This document shows, one piece after another, positions 36,489-45,514 of a stretch of DNA of 64,000 nucleotides. The position numbers were made by a program, and so were the translations under genes. Position 1 is the stretch's first letter. Every line of letters starts with the position of its first letter. Location: positions 1-64,000 of the forward strand of contig NZ_FNFO01000011.1 of the NCBI RefSeq assembly GCF_900100765.1. Reading direction: 5' to 3'. The notes under the pieces were generated by a model. It was given only the letters and a program-made list of their open reading frames with translations, had not been told where the DNA came from and did not search any database. The stretch is from Catalinimonas alkaloidigena. GTDB lineage: Bacteria > Bacteroidota > Bacteroidia > Cytophagales > Flexibacteraceae.

Positions 36489-37469
36489 CTAGGCAGACGT
36501 GACGATCACTTTGCCCTTCACGTCCCCAGTGCCGTAATACCGGAAGGCCGCGGCCGTATCAGCCAGGGGAAAAGATCGGTCAATGACAGGGCGCAGGGGG
36601 CCGGCCTCGTAGAGTTCGTTCAGCACGGTGAGGTCGCGGTTGGGGACCAGGGCCAGAATGCCGAGTTGTCGGGCGTTCATTTTCGAGAGAAGCGGTCCCA
36701 GCAGCATGGCCTGCACTATGGACGAAGACGTACCCCCGATCATCAGAAACCTGCCGCCCGGTTGCAGGGCGCGGGCGTAGTCGAAAAGCGACCGGTTTGC
36801 CACCACGTCGATGATGCGGTCGTAGCCCCGCCCGCGTTTTGCCAGCGAAGCGGGTGCGGTAAAATCCTCCTGTTGATAGTCGATCACGTGGTCGGCTCCG
36901 AGCGCTCGCAGGAAGTCCAGTTTATCAGCGCGGTCCACGGCCGTCACTTCCGCCCCGAAATGTTTGGCCATCTGCAACGCCAGGGTACCGACCCCGCCGC
37001 CCGCGCCGTTCAACAGCACCCGTTCGCCCGGCCGGACCGGGATGTCGCGCAGGCTTTGCAGCGCCATCATGCCCGCTTGCGGCAACGCGACCGCCTCTTC
37101 AAACGACATGTGCGGGGATTTCAGCGCCAGCGCCTTTTCGGGTGCACAGGCGTACTCCGCAAACCCACCCCAGCCCGATTCGCACAGATCGCCGAACACT
37201 TCGTCGCCGGGCCGGAACCGCGTGACCTGCGGGCCTACGGCTTGGACCCGACCGGCTATGTCGGCTCCGGGAACTTGGTATCTGGGTTTGGTCAGTCCCC
37301 ACATCCGCACGAAAAAGGGCTCTCCCCGTAGCATGTCCCAGTCCCACGAATTGATCGAAGCGGCGTGAACCTTCACCAGTACCTCGTCGCCCTGGGGCGA
37401 GGGAACGGGGAGGTCCCGGAGCGAAAGCACTTCGGGGGTGCCGTACTGCGTGTAAACAATCGCTTTCAT
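36489..37469 (-). CDS. Medium-chain (quinone-oxidoreductase-like) dehydrogenase
   Basis: A 326-residue protein. GADIAGRVQAVG in the N-terminal domain and VLLNGAGGGVGTLALQMAKHFGAEVTAVDRADK as the NADPH Rossmann motif place it in the zinc-independent MDR quinone-reductase branch. The Cys/His zinc ligand set of alcohol dehydrogenases is not visible. It may reduce quinones or enones. It lies 7 bp downstream of a DUF4386 gene on the same strand, so these are probably one transcript. Confidence 0.85.
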   Translation of the reverse strand: MKAIVYTQYGTPEVLSLRDLPVPSPQGDEVLVKVHAASINSWDWDMLRGEPFFVRMWGLTKPRYQVPGADIAGRVQAVGPQVTRFRPGDEVFGDLCESGWGGFAEYACAPEKALALKSPHMSFEEAVALPQAGMMALQSLRDIPVRPGERVLLNGAGGGVGTLALQMAKHFGAEVTAVDRADKLDFLRALGADHVIDYQQEDFTAPASLAKRGRGYDRIIDVVANRSLFDYARALQPGGRFLMIGGTSSSIVQAMLLGPLLSKMNARQLGILALVPNRDLTVLNELYEAGPLRPVIDRSFPLADTAAAFRYYGTGDVKGKVIVTSA

Positions 37470-37476
37470 ATTGCGT

Positions 37477-38190
37477 TTAGGCGGCCTGTGCCGCGACGGA
37501 TTGTGTTTTTTCGTTAACGCCTTTGATCAGAAGCCATAGGATGATCGAAAATTCGCCCACCGTTCCGGTCACCGACGTGATGGGCGACACAAACTTCTGA
37601 AAGGTGGGGAAGAGCAGTTCGGTCACGCTGTTGGCCAGGTACCCGAAACAGGCAATCATCAGCAAGATGCCCAGCAGACGCGGCAGAAAGCCGGAGTGGT
37701 AGACCAGCAGCCCGAACGGAAAGAGCCAAAGGCCCCAGAACACTTCGACCACCACAATGCCGTAGTGGTAGAGCCGCAGAAACACCATCGCCAATGCCTG
37801 CAACTGCGCGGGGTCGAAGGCCGCTAAAAATTCGACTTCGCTCAGCAGCACCAGGACGGCCAGTTGATTCACCAGGTTGAGAAACGCAATGGGCACCGCT
37901 ACGATCACCAGCACGAGCATTAGCCGGGCGTATGATTCGTGCACCGGCCGGAGCAAGCGGTAGAGGGCCAGCACCAGGAAGATGAAGAGCGTCTGACACA
38001 GCAGATTCGCCACGATGCCCGCGCGGTAAAGCCCTTCGGCCTGGAGGATGTTGGCGGTGGTGGCCGCGGCGTCGCCCGATACTATCAGTTGGGAGGGAAC
38101 GTACATCAGGCCAAACATGCCGGCAAATCCCATCAGGAGGTACAGCAGACCGGCAAGGCGGGCAGTTTTGTTGGGGGAGTCCATACGCAT
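37477..38190 (-). CDS. DUF4386 membrane protein
   Basis: A 237-residue protein with six hydrophobic segments. The layout of NKTARLAGLLYLLMGFAGMFGLMYVPSQ at the N-terminus and the GFLPRLLGILLMIACFGYLANS motif match DUF4386, of unknown function. The second in-frame ATG gives the same protein minus two residues. It is transcribed with the downstream dehydrogenase. Confidence 0.8.
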   Translation of the reverse strand: MRMDSPNKTARLAGLLYLLMGFAGMFGLMYVPSQLIVSGDAAATTANILQAEGLYRAGIVANLLCQTLFIFLVLALYRLLRPVHESYARLMLVLVIVAVPIAFLNLVNQLAVLVLLSEVEFLAAFDPAQLQALAMVFLRLYHYGIVVVEVFWGLWLFPFGLLVYHSGFLPRLLGILLMIACFGYLANSVTELLFPTFQKFVSPITSVTGTVGEFSIILWLLIKGVNEKTQSVAAQAA

Positions 38191-38795
38191 TGTAGTTTGG
38201 AAGGAAGATCGAACTGACCTAAAGGGATGGGGCCTTGAAGCCTCTGTGTCGGCGAGCGGGACGTTGTGGCCAGGCCCCTTTGCTGCGGACAAGTAAAGGC
38301 GGGAAACCGCCGCAGAAAACACTTTTTACACAAGGCGGCGAGCGGGGGTATGAGGTACGCCCTGCCGGGATGAGTGGTCGTGGGATACTGGGGTGGGCTC
38401 AGCCCGATCTTGTGCCGTCCTGACCAGTGCTGCCAGGGGCCTGCACCACTGTCTATACACATAGTTGAGCATACGATCCGCCAGCCAGGGCATGCGGATC
38501 GATCGTCAAGAAGGAGTCACATGCATCATGCGAGGTATCCCCATCAGTGCATCGAGTGCGTAGGTACATCCCTGCGCCGATGTAACGAAGACGATTGTTC
38601 GGGCGCTGGTAAAAATACCGGACCTGATCGCCCCACGAATGCAAATCAGCGTGCCTCCCAGTGTCTGGGGAATCGTCATCGTCATGTGGACGGGCTCGAA
38701 GGCTCGTTTGAAGATCTAAGCAAAGGTGAGGGCAATGGCAATCAGGAGAATGACGAAAGCCAAAGTCCCTTTCTGCCAACATCCTGCCTTCAGGG
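38191..38795. other. Intergenic region, no convincing gene
   Basis: About 600 bp without a recognized gene. Several open frames of 80-150 codons cross it on both strands but have no domain, no credible start signal and codon patterns unlike the neighbours. It could hold a decayed gene or regulatory DNA for the DUF4386 gene. Confidence 0.4.
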
Positions 38796-39266
38796 CTACA
38801 GCCAGCGGCCTACGCGGGTCTGGTAGCGGGTATAGTCGCCCCCGAACCGTTGGGTGAGGTACGCTTCTTCTTTTTGGATCACGAACCGGTTGATGAGTTC
38901 GGTGATGAGCGGCACCAGAATGACGGGCCACCAGTTGCCCAGCAGCAGGGCCAGCCCCACGTACAGAAACAGCATGCCGACGTACATCGGGTTGCGCGTC
39001 AGGCGGTAAGGGCCGCGGATCACCAGCGCACGCGAGGGTTTATGGGGGAGGGGATTGGTCCGGTCCTGCCAGAAGAGCCACAGGGCCCACCCGACCAGCA
39101 CACTACCCGCCGCGCCGAGCAACCCACCGCCGATCCACCGCAGAAGCAGGTAGACCTCCGGCAGCGGAATGAGCCACTGCATCAGGAAACCGAGAAGAAA
39201 CACCGCCACGTACATCAGCGGCGGCGGAAATTTTACGTTGGCGTGGTTGGAGGGTGTCGTGCTCAT
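38796..39266 (-). CDS. Isoprenylcysteine/phospholipid methyltransferase-like membrane protein
   Basis: A 156-residue protein with four hydrophobic segments. RGPYRLTRNPMYVGMLFLYVG and QKEEAYLTQRFGGDYTRYQTRV are the ICMT/PEMT C-terminal signature that binds S-adenosylmethionine. Bacterial members methylate membrane lipids or terpenoid-like substrates. Its start codon overlaps the stop codon of the upstream LURP-one gene by one base (TGATG), so the two are translationally coupled. Confidence 0.85.
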   Translation of the reverse strand: MSTTPSNHANVKFPPPLMYVAVFLLGFLMQWLIPLPEVYLLLRWIGGGLLGAAGSVLVGWALWLFWQDRTNPLPHKPSRALVIRGPYRLTRNPMYVGMLFLYVGLALLLGNWWPVILVPLITELINRFVIQKEEAYLTQRFGGDYTRYQTRVGRWL

Positions 39267-39751
39267 CAGCCGTTTTTGTCGTCGTGGTTCACCAGGTCGA
39301 TCACAATGCAGGTGGCCAGAATCGCGACGTCGTCTTCGCCGTCGACGATGTCCACCCCGTAGGTATCGCTCCAGGCGAAATAGTCTTTCGAAACGCGGGC
39401 TACCTCCCGACCGGAGCGCTCAAACACGTATTCGTGGCTGAAGAACGAGCCGGAAATGGTGTAATCGTTCGGGCCGGGAACATCGAGCGTGAAGTGACTC
39501 TTGAACCAGGAAAACTCCTTGACCACTTCGGCAAACAGGTCGCCCTGGCGGTAAATTTCGTACCGCGGTTTTAAACTCATCAGCTTTTGCGAAATGAAGG
39601 CCAGTTCCAGTCCGTCCCGGTCCTGAAAACTCAGCTTGTCGCCCCACGAAAACACTTTCCCTTCGATGCGGAACATGTCGTTCTGTTCGGCATCACGAAT
39701 CACGAAAGTGTCGGCAAAAGACCAGATTTTTTGTTTGAGTAGGTAGCGCAT
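39266..39751 (-). CDS. LURP-one-related (YxjI-like) protein
   Basis: A 161-residue beta-barrel-like protein. YLLKQKIWSFADTFVIRDA, KVFSWGDKLSFQD and VARVSKDYFAWSDTYGVDI match the LURP-one-related/Tubby-like family. Family function is unclear, with membrane-lipid binding suggested. It is translated together with the downstream methyltransferase by a one-base stop-start overlap. Confidence 0.82.
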   Translation of the reverse strand: MRYLLKQKIWSFADTFVIRDAEQNDMFRIEGKVFSWGDKLSFQDRDGLELAFISQKLMSLKPRYEIYRQGDLFAEVVKEFSWFKSHFTLDVPGPNDYTISGSFFSHEYVFERSGREVARVSKDYFAWSDTYGVDIVDGEDDVAILATCIVIDLVNHDDKNG

Positions 39752-40400
39752 GGATACAAAGGCAAGGTAAAGAATGCGCCAAAAATTAACACATTCCGGC
39801 GACCTGTCAGGCAGAAAGGGAGGAAAGGGCCCAACTGCGCATAAGCGGCTTCGGCCGTAGGGCTACAGCGTGTGGATCACCTGCCCCTCGCCGGGAGAGC
39901 CAAGCGCCCTGGGAGGATTTGTGGGTTTACGGACGAAAAATTACAGCAGCGATAGACAGTGCAAAGACACCGACAAAGCGATGCTGGACCTGTGCCGCTG
40001 CCGAACGGGATGGCCTTTGGGCAGGCGCGCCGCCGCGCAGCTTTGCGCCGTAGTTGCCGTATGAAGCGCCTTTCATACGAACAGCTGACCTGCAAACATA
40101 CATCTCCTACAAACGCCCGTTGCTGGCCGTATGCGCCGAAAAACTAGCTTTGGCGACGCGTGAGGGCGTATTCCAAACTGCCTCCATACCCCACGGTGCG
40201 CACCAGACGGGCCCCGGGTGACTTTCCGGATTTTTAACACAGGAGCAGAGCCGCCTCAGCCGCGTCGCTGCCCCTCCCGGATCAGCCTCCCCAACCTTTC
40301 CGAGCCTGCGAAACGGAAGATGGACAGAGGAGCCACCCGCCTCACGGGTGAAGCCGTTACAGCAAAAATCGCCAACTAATCCCCACTCTTATTAAATGTC
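39752..40400. other. Intergenic region upstream of the T9SS repeat protein
   Basis: About 650 bp with no recognized gene. Near its end CACCCG and CGGGTG (40334-40339 and 40345-40350) form a hairpin in the 5' leader of the repeat-protein gene. No known riboswitch core was recognized. The stretch must also hold the promoter of the minus-strand LURP-one gene. Confidence 0.4.
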
Positions 40401-42830
40401 ATGAAAAAGAGTTTACTTTTTTACTGTGTGTGGCTGTTCTCCCTGGGGACCGCTTACGCGCAGACGCCGCTACCGACCGCTGCGCTCGACCTGACGTTGC
40501 AGTCGACCTATTCGGCGCAGACCATTCGCTCCGGCGTTGCGTACAATCCGGATCAGAAACTGTACTACAGCGTGACACCCAACAGCTCGAACTACCTGAT
40601 CGAGACGTTCAATGCCGCGGGGGTTTCAAAAGCAAAGGTGAGTGCCGGGTTTGATTACGCCGGCGTCTGGTGGAACCCGAACACCCGCCAACTGGAAGGA
40701 AACGGATCGTTTTTCGGAGGAATCTGGGTACAGAATCTGGATGCCAATGCTTACCCGCTTAGCTCAGGAAGAAACGACATTCCCAACACAATGGGGCCTT
40801 ATTTCTTTTCTTCTGCCCAGTATGACTGGATGGCCGATGAAATTATCCACTACTATGAAGGTAACATCTATCGCTACAAGCGGGCTACCCACGAGCCGGT
40901 AGGGACCGTGAGCGTGACGGGATTACCGGTGCCTACCGAAGACGTTCACAATGCATTCATTGCCTATACCGGGCTGCCGGGCTACGAAATAGGGTTGTAC
41001 AACGAGCAGGAGAAAGTGCTCTACTATGTAAACAAAGCCACCGGGGCGTATGCAGGCAGTTCTCAGTTGCCGGTAAATACGCCTTCGGTCAGCTTGTTTA
41101 ACCTGGGTTTTGCCAACGGACGCCTGTGGGTGTTCGACGACGCTACCCTGCGCTGGAACGGCTACAAGGTAATGTGTACGGCAACCTCGGGCGAGATTAC
41201 GGCGACCGCTTGCGAGCGTTATACTTCACCCAGTGGCAAACACACCTGGACCGAAAGCGGTACCTACCAGGACCAACTGACCAATGCGGCCGGATGCGAC
41301 AGTCTGCTGACCATCCGCCTGACCATCAAGAAGCCTACGGCGGCAACGTTCACGGAAGTTGCCTGTTCGCGTTACGTCTGGCGCGGCAAAACCTACACGC
41401 AAAGCGGCACGTACCGGGACACGATTCCGAATGCGGCGGGCTGCGATAGTGTGATGACGCTGAATCTGACCATCACACAACCGACCGCCTCCACCACGAC
41501 GATTGCTGCCTGCGGTGCGTACGACTGGATGGGCACCACCTACACCGAGAGCGGTACCTACCAAACGACCATTCCGAACCGGGCGGGCTGCGACAGCCTC
41601 ATGACCCTGAAACTTACGATCCACCAGCCGACGGCTTCTACACTGGCCATGACCGCGTGTGGCGCTTATGCGTGGCGGGGGAAAACCTACGAGGAAAGCG
41701 GCACCTACCGGGATACGATCCCGAACGCAGCGGGTTGCGACAGTGTGCTGACGCTGAACCTGACCATCACGCAACCGACTGCGGCGACGTTCCAGGCTAC
41801 GGCTTGCGAGCAGTACGAATGGCAGGGCCAGGTGTATACCTCGGGGGGCACCTACCGGGATACCATTCCCAACGGGGCCGGGTGCGACAGCATCATGACG
41901 TTGGAACTGACGCTTCTGCAACCCACCGCTTCCACGACGCAGATTACTTCGTGCACACGCTACGAATGGCAAGGCACCGCCTATACCGAGAGCGGCACCT
42001 ACCAGGCGACCATTCCGAATGCGGCCGGGTGTGATAGTGTCATGACGCTGGAGCTTACCATGAATCAACCGACCACTTCTGCCGCCACCGTAACCACCTG
42101 CGAGGCGTATGAATGGCGTGGCACCACTTACGAAGCCAGTGGCACGTATCGGGACACGATTCCGAATATAGCGGGCTGCGATAGTGTGATGACCTTGACG
42201 CTGACCATCACGCAACCGACCGCCTCCACCGCGACGATTGCCGCCTGCGGCGCGTACGACTGGATGGGCACGACCTACACCGAGAGCGGTACCTACCAAA
42301 CGGCCATTCCGAATGCGGCTGGTTGCGATAGTGCCATGACCCTGAAACTTACCGTCACCACAGTGGATACGTCGGTGACCGTCGAGGGCGGCACGCTCAC
42401 CAGCAATGCCGCTAATGCTACTTACCAGTGGGTGGATGTAGCGCAGAACTACCTGCCGATCGAGGGAGCCACCGCGCAGCAGTTCACGCCGGAGGCCAGC
42501 GGCACCTACGCCGTGATCGTCACCCAAGGCGAATGCAGCGATACGTCGTCGCACCTGTCGGTCGTGGTCACGGGAGTTGCCGATCGCCTGCTGGCGACGC
42601 ACTGCAAAGCCTATCCTAACCCGACGGCGGGGGACGTGACGCTCTCGCTGGGACAAACCTACCGGCAGGTTGAGGTGCGTGTGCGCAACACCATGGGGCA
42701 GATCGTAGCGGTGATGCGGGCCGACGCTACCGCCGAGGTGCAGGTGCCGCTGCCGGGTGCCGCCGGGCTCTACATCGTCGAAGTGCAGGCCAACGAGCAG
42801 CGTACCCAACTCAAAGTCGTGAAGCGATAA
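40401..42830 (+). CDS. Secreted T9SS cargo protein with eight Cys-containing repeats
   Basis: An 809-residue protein. A signal peptide (KKSLLFYCVWLFSLGTAYAQ) is followed by about 240 residues of unknown, possibly beta-propeller-like sequence, then eight repeats of 49 residues with the pattern C-x4-W-G-x2-Y-x2-SGTY-x2-TIPN-x-AGCDS-x-MTL-x-LTI, a PKD/Ig-like domain (residues 660-720) and a T9SS type A sorting domain (KAYPNPTAGDVTLSLG to VEVQANEQRTQLKVVKR). It is predicted to be carried across the outer membrane and either released or anchored. A terminator follows 33 bp after the stop. Confidence 0.9.
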   Translation: MKKSLLFYCVWLFSLGTAYAQTPLPTAALDLTLQSTYSAQTIRSGVAYNPDQKLYYSVTPNSSNYLIETFNAAGVSKAKVSAGFDYAGVWWNPNTRQLEGNGSFFGGIWVQNLDANAYPLSSGRNDIPNTMGPYFFSSAQYDWMADEIIHYYEGNIYRYKRATHEPVGTVSVTGLPVPTEDVHNAFIAYTGLPGYEIGLYNEQEKVLYYVNKATGAYAGSSQLPVNTPSVSLFNLGFANGRLWVFDDATLRWNGYKVMCTATSGEITATACERYTSPSGKHTWTESGTYQDQLTNAAGCDSLLTIRLTIKKPTAATFTEVACSRYVWRGKTYTQSGTYRDTIPNAAGCDSVMTLNLTITQPTASTTTIAACGAYDWMGTTYTESGTYQTTIPNRAGCDSLMTLKLTIHQPTASTLAMTACGAYAWRGKTYEESGTYRDTIPNAAGCDSVLTLNLTITQPTAATFQATACEQYEWQGQVYTSGGTYRDTIPNGAGCDSIMTLELTLLQPTASTTQITSCTRYEWQGTAYTESGTYQATIPNAAGCDSVMTLELTMNQPTTSAATVTTCEAYEWRGTTYEASGTYRDTIPNIAGCDSVMTLTLTITQPTASTATIAACGAYDWMGTTYTESGTYQTAIPNAAGCDSAMTLKLTVTTVDTSVTVEGGTLTSNAANATYQWVDVAQNYLPIEGATAQQFTPEASGTYAVIVTQGECSDTSSHLSVVVTGVADRLLATHCKAYPNPTAGDVTLSLGQTYRQVEVRVRNTMGQIVAVMRADATAEVQVPLPGAAGLYIVEVQANEQRTQLKVVKR
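41199..42356 (+). repeat. Eight tandem 147-bp coding repeats
   Basis: The units have a 49-codon period, judged by the first Cys at residues 322, 371 and 616 (the first unit is two residues longer). Each unit has two Cys. Units 3 and 8 are almost identical at DNA level and both carry CGAYDWMGTTYTESGTYQT, while intervening units are more diverged, which points to gene conversion or recent unit copying. Confidence 0.88.
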
Positions 42831-42862
42831 GCTAGCACTCGCATATCTTACTTAACATCACC

Positions 42863-42896
42863 AAGCGCCTGGCCGGAGATCCGGTCAGGCGCTTTT
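42863..42896 (+). terminator. Rho-independent terminator after the T9SS repeat protein
   Basis: Stem AAGCGCCTGGCCGG / CCGGTCAGGCGCTT (14 bp, one G-U pair) with a 4-base loop and a short T run. The minus-strand purU stop lies 10 bp away, so the hairpin may serve both convergent genes, but the T run favours the plus strand. Confidence 0.85.
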
Positions 42897-42905
42897 GCAT
42901 GGTCG

Positions 42906-43736
42906 CTATTCAAACACGACGGTGCGGTTGTGGTGGAAGAAGACGCGCTCTTCCAGCAGGAGTTTCAAGGCGCGAGCCAGGACCAGTTTTTCGATGTCGC
43001 GCCCCGCCTGCGCCATGCTGGCCGCCGTGTGCGTGTGCGTAACGGGCAGCACGTCCTGAGCGATGATCGGACCGGTATCCAGATCGTTGGTGACGGCATG
43101 GGCCGTGGCACCGATGATTTTTACCCCCCGCTCGAACGCCTGATGGTAGGGGCGCGCGCCGACAAAGGCGGGCAGAAACGAATGGTGGATGTTCAGGATG
43201 CGGAACGGATAGCGGGCCACAAACTCGGGAGAGAGGATGCGCATGTATTTCGCCAGCACCAGGTAATCGGGGCGGTACTGTTCGAGCAGCGCCAATACGC
43301 CCCGCTCGTGCGCGGCGCGGTCGTGGGTGGCCGGCACATGATGAAACGGAATGTCGAAGCGGTTCACGAGCGGTTCCAGCACGGCGTGGTTGCTGATGAC
43401 CGCCTGGATGTCCGCGTTCAGTTCGCCGTCGGCGTGGCGCAACAGCAGGTCGCCCAGGCAGTGCGACTCTTTGGTGGCCATCAGCACAATGGGGCGTTTG
43501 CCCGCCGTAGCCAGCCGTACCGTCGTGGCCGGCGAGAGGCGCTGGCGCAACTGGTCCACCACTACCTGCGGAGGACGGTCGCCCGCAAATGCGGTGCGCA
43601 TAAAGAAGTACTGGGTACTTTGGTCGACAAACTCTTGGTTGCTGATGATGTTGAAGCCGTGTTCAAACAGCACTTGGGTGATGCGGAAAACCAGACCCGG
43701 TTCGTCGGGGCAATCGATGTGGAGCAGGTGCGTCAC
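42906..43736 (-). CDS. purU: Formyltetrahydrofolate deformylase
   Basis: A 276-residue protein. The N-terminal ACT domain (HIDCPDEPGLVFRITQVLFEHG) is followed by the formyltransferase fold with LNIHHSFLPAFVGARPYHQA and HAVTNDLDTGPIIAQDV, the catalytic Asn/His/Asp set of deformylases. The enzyme hydrolyses 10-formyl-THF to THF and formate, controlling one-carbon balance and supplying formate for purine synthesis. It lies 42 bp downstream of an unknown gene on the same strand. Confidence 0.93.
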   Translation of the reverse strand: MTHLLHIDCPDEPGLVFRITQVLFEHGFNIISNQEFVDQSTQYFFMRTAFAGDRPPQVVVDQLRQRLSPATTVRLATAGKRPIVLMATKESHCLGDLLLRHADGELNADIQAVISNHAVLEPLVNRFDIPFHHVPATHDRAAHERGVLALLEQYRPDYLVLAKYMRILSPEFVARYPFRILNIHHSFLPAFVGARPYHQAFERGVKIIGATAHAVTNDLDTGPIIAQDVLPVTHTHTAASMAQAGRDIEKLVLARALKLLLEERVFFHHNRTVVFE

Positions 43737-43778
43737 AAAAACAGAGCTAACGCCCGCAGAGGGGCGGAACGTGGGGAA

Positions 43779-44420
43779 TTATTCTTCAGTGTTGGTCGGG
43801 GTATACAGCGTCGCCTGCGAACACAGGCGGGCCGAAAACTGCTTCTCCCAGGTGGTGCGTAGTTTGCCGAGCAAGGCAAAGTCCTCGTCCGTTTCGGCCA
43901 TGGCGCACCAGTAGGGGAAGTGCAGAAACAGCATTTTGTTGTAATTGATCACTGCTTCTTCCAGTTGGCCTTCGGCATCGAGGGCCTCCAGCGCCTCCCA
44001 CTGCAACAGCGGATCGGGTTGATGCAGCCCCTCGTGCAGGTTGCCGAAAACGCGCGTGGTGGGCTCGTAGCCCTGGAAATCTTCCCGGAAAAAGGCCTGG
44101 GTCAGCTCGATCATCCCGAGAATCTGGGCATTGAGTTCGGGTAGCACTTCGGCAATGACCCACAGTTCCTCGTGTTCCGACGTCCCTACGTTCTGTTTCT
44201 TGAACTGGGTGGCGTACGCATCTTTCACCTCGAACCGCAACACGTAGCCGCACCCCTTGTCCGAATCGGCATTCCACTCTTTCGCAATCTGGCAGGCGTA
44301 GGGTTCGTTCAACACGGGGTAAAAGATGGGTTGCTGGGCCAGCCGGGCCGGAAACGCCTTCATCCCCGATTCGTAAATCAGCCGCAGTTCATGAATACCA
44401 ACAGGTCGCCAGAGAATCAT
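43779..44420 (-). CDS. Conserved protein resembling ADP-ribosylation/crystallin-J1-labelled small proteins
   Basis: A 213-residue protein. WRPVGIHELRLIYESGMKAFPARLAQQPIFYPVLN and KGCGYVLRFEVKDAY resemble small bacterial proteins often labelled 'ADP-ribosylation/crystallin J1', whose true activity is not established. No ADP-ribosyl catalytic residue could be assigned. It sits 42 bp from purU in the same direction, which may be chance. Confidence 0.55.
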   Translation of the reverse strand: MILWRPVGIHELRLIYESGMKAFPARLAQQPIFYPVLNEPYACQIAKEWNADSDKGCGYVLRFEVKDAYATQFKKQNVGTSEHEELWVIAEVLPELNAQILGMIELTQAFFREDFQGYEPTTRVFGNLHEGLHQPDPLLQWEALEALDAEGQLEEAVINYNKMLFLHFPYWCAMAETDEDFALLGKLRTTWEKQFSARLCSQATLYTPTNTEE

Positions 44421-44584
44421 AGAAAGTTGAGTTTCAGATGAGTGGCGGCAACTTAATCACTTTTTCAAGGAAATGGGAAGCGCGGGCGCAGAGATAACGG
44501 CGAGGTAACAGCATTTTTCGGGAAAATGCCGCCCTGCGGACGTGCCCGTTGCTGCCGAAACAGCGCGCACAAGCGGCGTTGGCG

Positions 44585-45502
44585 TTAGTCGCCCCAAAGG
44601 TGCTGATGCCGGTGAAGCCACGCCCGGAGCCGTTCCAGCCGCTCGAACGCCTGTGCTACCTGGGCAAGCTGCTGATGAAAATCTTGGGTGCGGTCGAGGG
44701 GTTGGGTCGCGAGGCGTATGGAAAAATACGTGTTGTGCTGAACCACGGCCGCCTGCGGTGGAAGGAGGTTTTTGAGTTGCCGCACAAGGTCGTCAGAGAA
44801 GTTCCGAAAGGTGGCGTCCACGTGGCCCTGCGCTAGTTTGTGATAAAACAGAATGCCCAGCAGGGCTTCGTCTCGGAGGATGGGCCAGTCGCTGTTGTGC
44901 GGCACAAGGTCTGGTTTCTTCATGCGAAAACGGGCATGGTGTTCTTCCCGGTAGTGCCAGTAAAGTTGCCAGAAACGTTGGACAGAGACAGAGTTGATGG
45001 GTTGGTAGCCTCTTCTTTGTTTCTGAACCGCAATCTGCAGCAGCTTGCTTTTGAAACGTCCTCGCGGCGTGCCTGATTGGTGGAGCCATTGGGCGATGGT
45101 TTCATAAGTAATGAAGCGATCAAACGCATGTTGTGCCTGGCAGAATGACGCTGGCGCGACCAGAACGCAATACGCTTCCTGGTAGGCCTGCGTTGTTTTG
45201 TACTGCTGCGCACGCAACAGATACCGTGCGAACTGATCTTCCTGAAACGAGGCATCCAGCTTGTTTTCAAGAAGCAGAAGAATGGGCGCCCCCTGCGACT
45301 CGTAGGCACACAAAATGTCGGTTTCGCCTAACCCAAATTCGGAAATGCTTTTCCACGCACCCAGCAGGTTTGAAAACGGGGGCAGGGCCAACTCTTGAAA
45401 AAACCACGCACAAAACGAAGCATCGGTCGATAGCTCCTCCAGCAGAAGCAGGTCAATGTCCCTTTCCTGAATGGACTCCACCGGTAACAGGTCACGTTCC
45501 AT
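44585..45502 (-). CDS. PD-(D/E)XK nuclease-superfamily protein
   Basis: A 305-residue protein. The order GETDILCAYES then ILLLLENKLDASFQEDQFARY is the PD-(D/E)XK active-site core, with Asp in the first strand and ExK (E, K in ENK) in the second, and a following Gln/Arg helix. The C-terminal half is unassigned. It may be a restriction-type or DNA-repair nuclease, or a phage-defense protein, but no partner is next to it. It lies 12 bp from the upstream amidase gene on the same strand, suggesting a shared transcript. Confidence 0.72.
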   Translation of the reverse strand: MERDLLPVESIQERDIDLLLLEELSTDASFCAWFFQELALPPFSNLLGAWKSISEFGLGETDILCAYESQGAPILLLLENKLDASFQEDQFARYLLRAQQYKTTQAYQEAYCVLVAPASFCQAQHAFDRFITYETIAQWLHQSGTPRGRFKSKLLQIAVQKQRRGYQPINSVSVQRFWQLYWHYREEHHARFRMKKPDLVPHNSDWPILRDEALLGILFYHKLAQGHVDATFRNFSDDLVRQLKNLLPPQAAVVQHNTYFSIRLATQPLDRTQDFHQQLAQVAQAFERLERLRAWLHRHQHLWGD

Positions 45503-45514
45503 AGAGAGCGGTCG

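Noticed and set aside
38374-38826. A 150-codon plus-strand open frame in the 38-kb gap
   Set aside because: No homology, no start signal, unlike neighbouring codon use and overlaps a supported gene at its end.
39752-40400. Possible riboswitch before the T9SS gene
   Set aside because: Only one short hairpin was seen and no known riboswitch core motif.
41199-42356. Possible CRISPR array because of regular 147-bp periodicity
   Set aside because: The repeats are codon-periodic and encode 49-residue modules in frame; there are no spacers.
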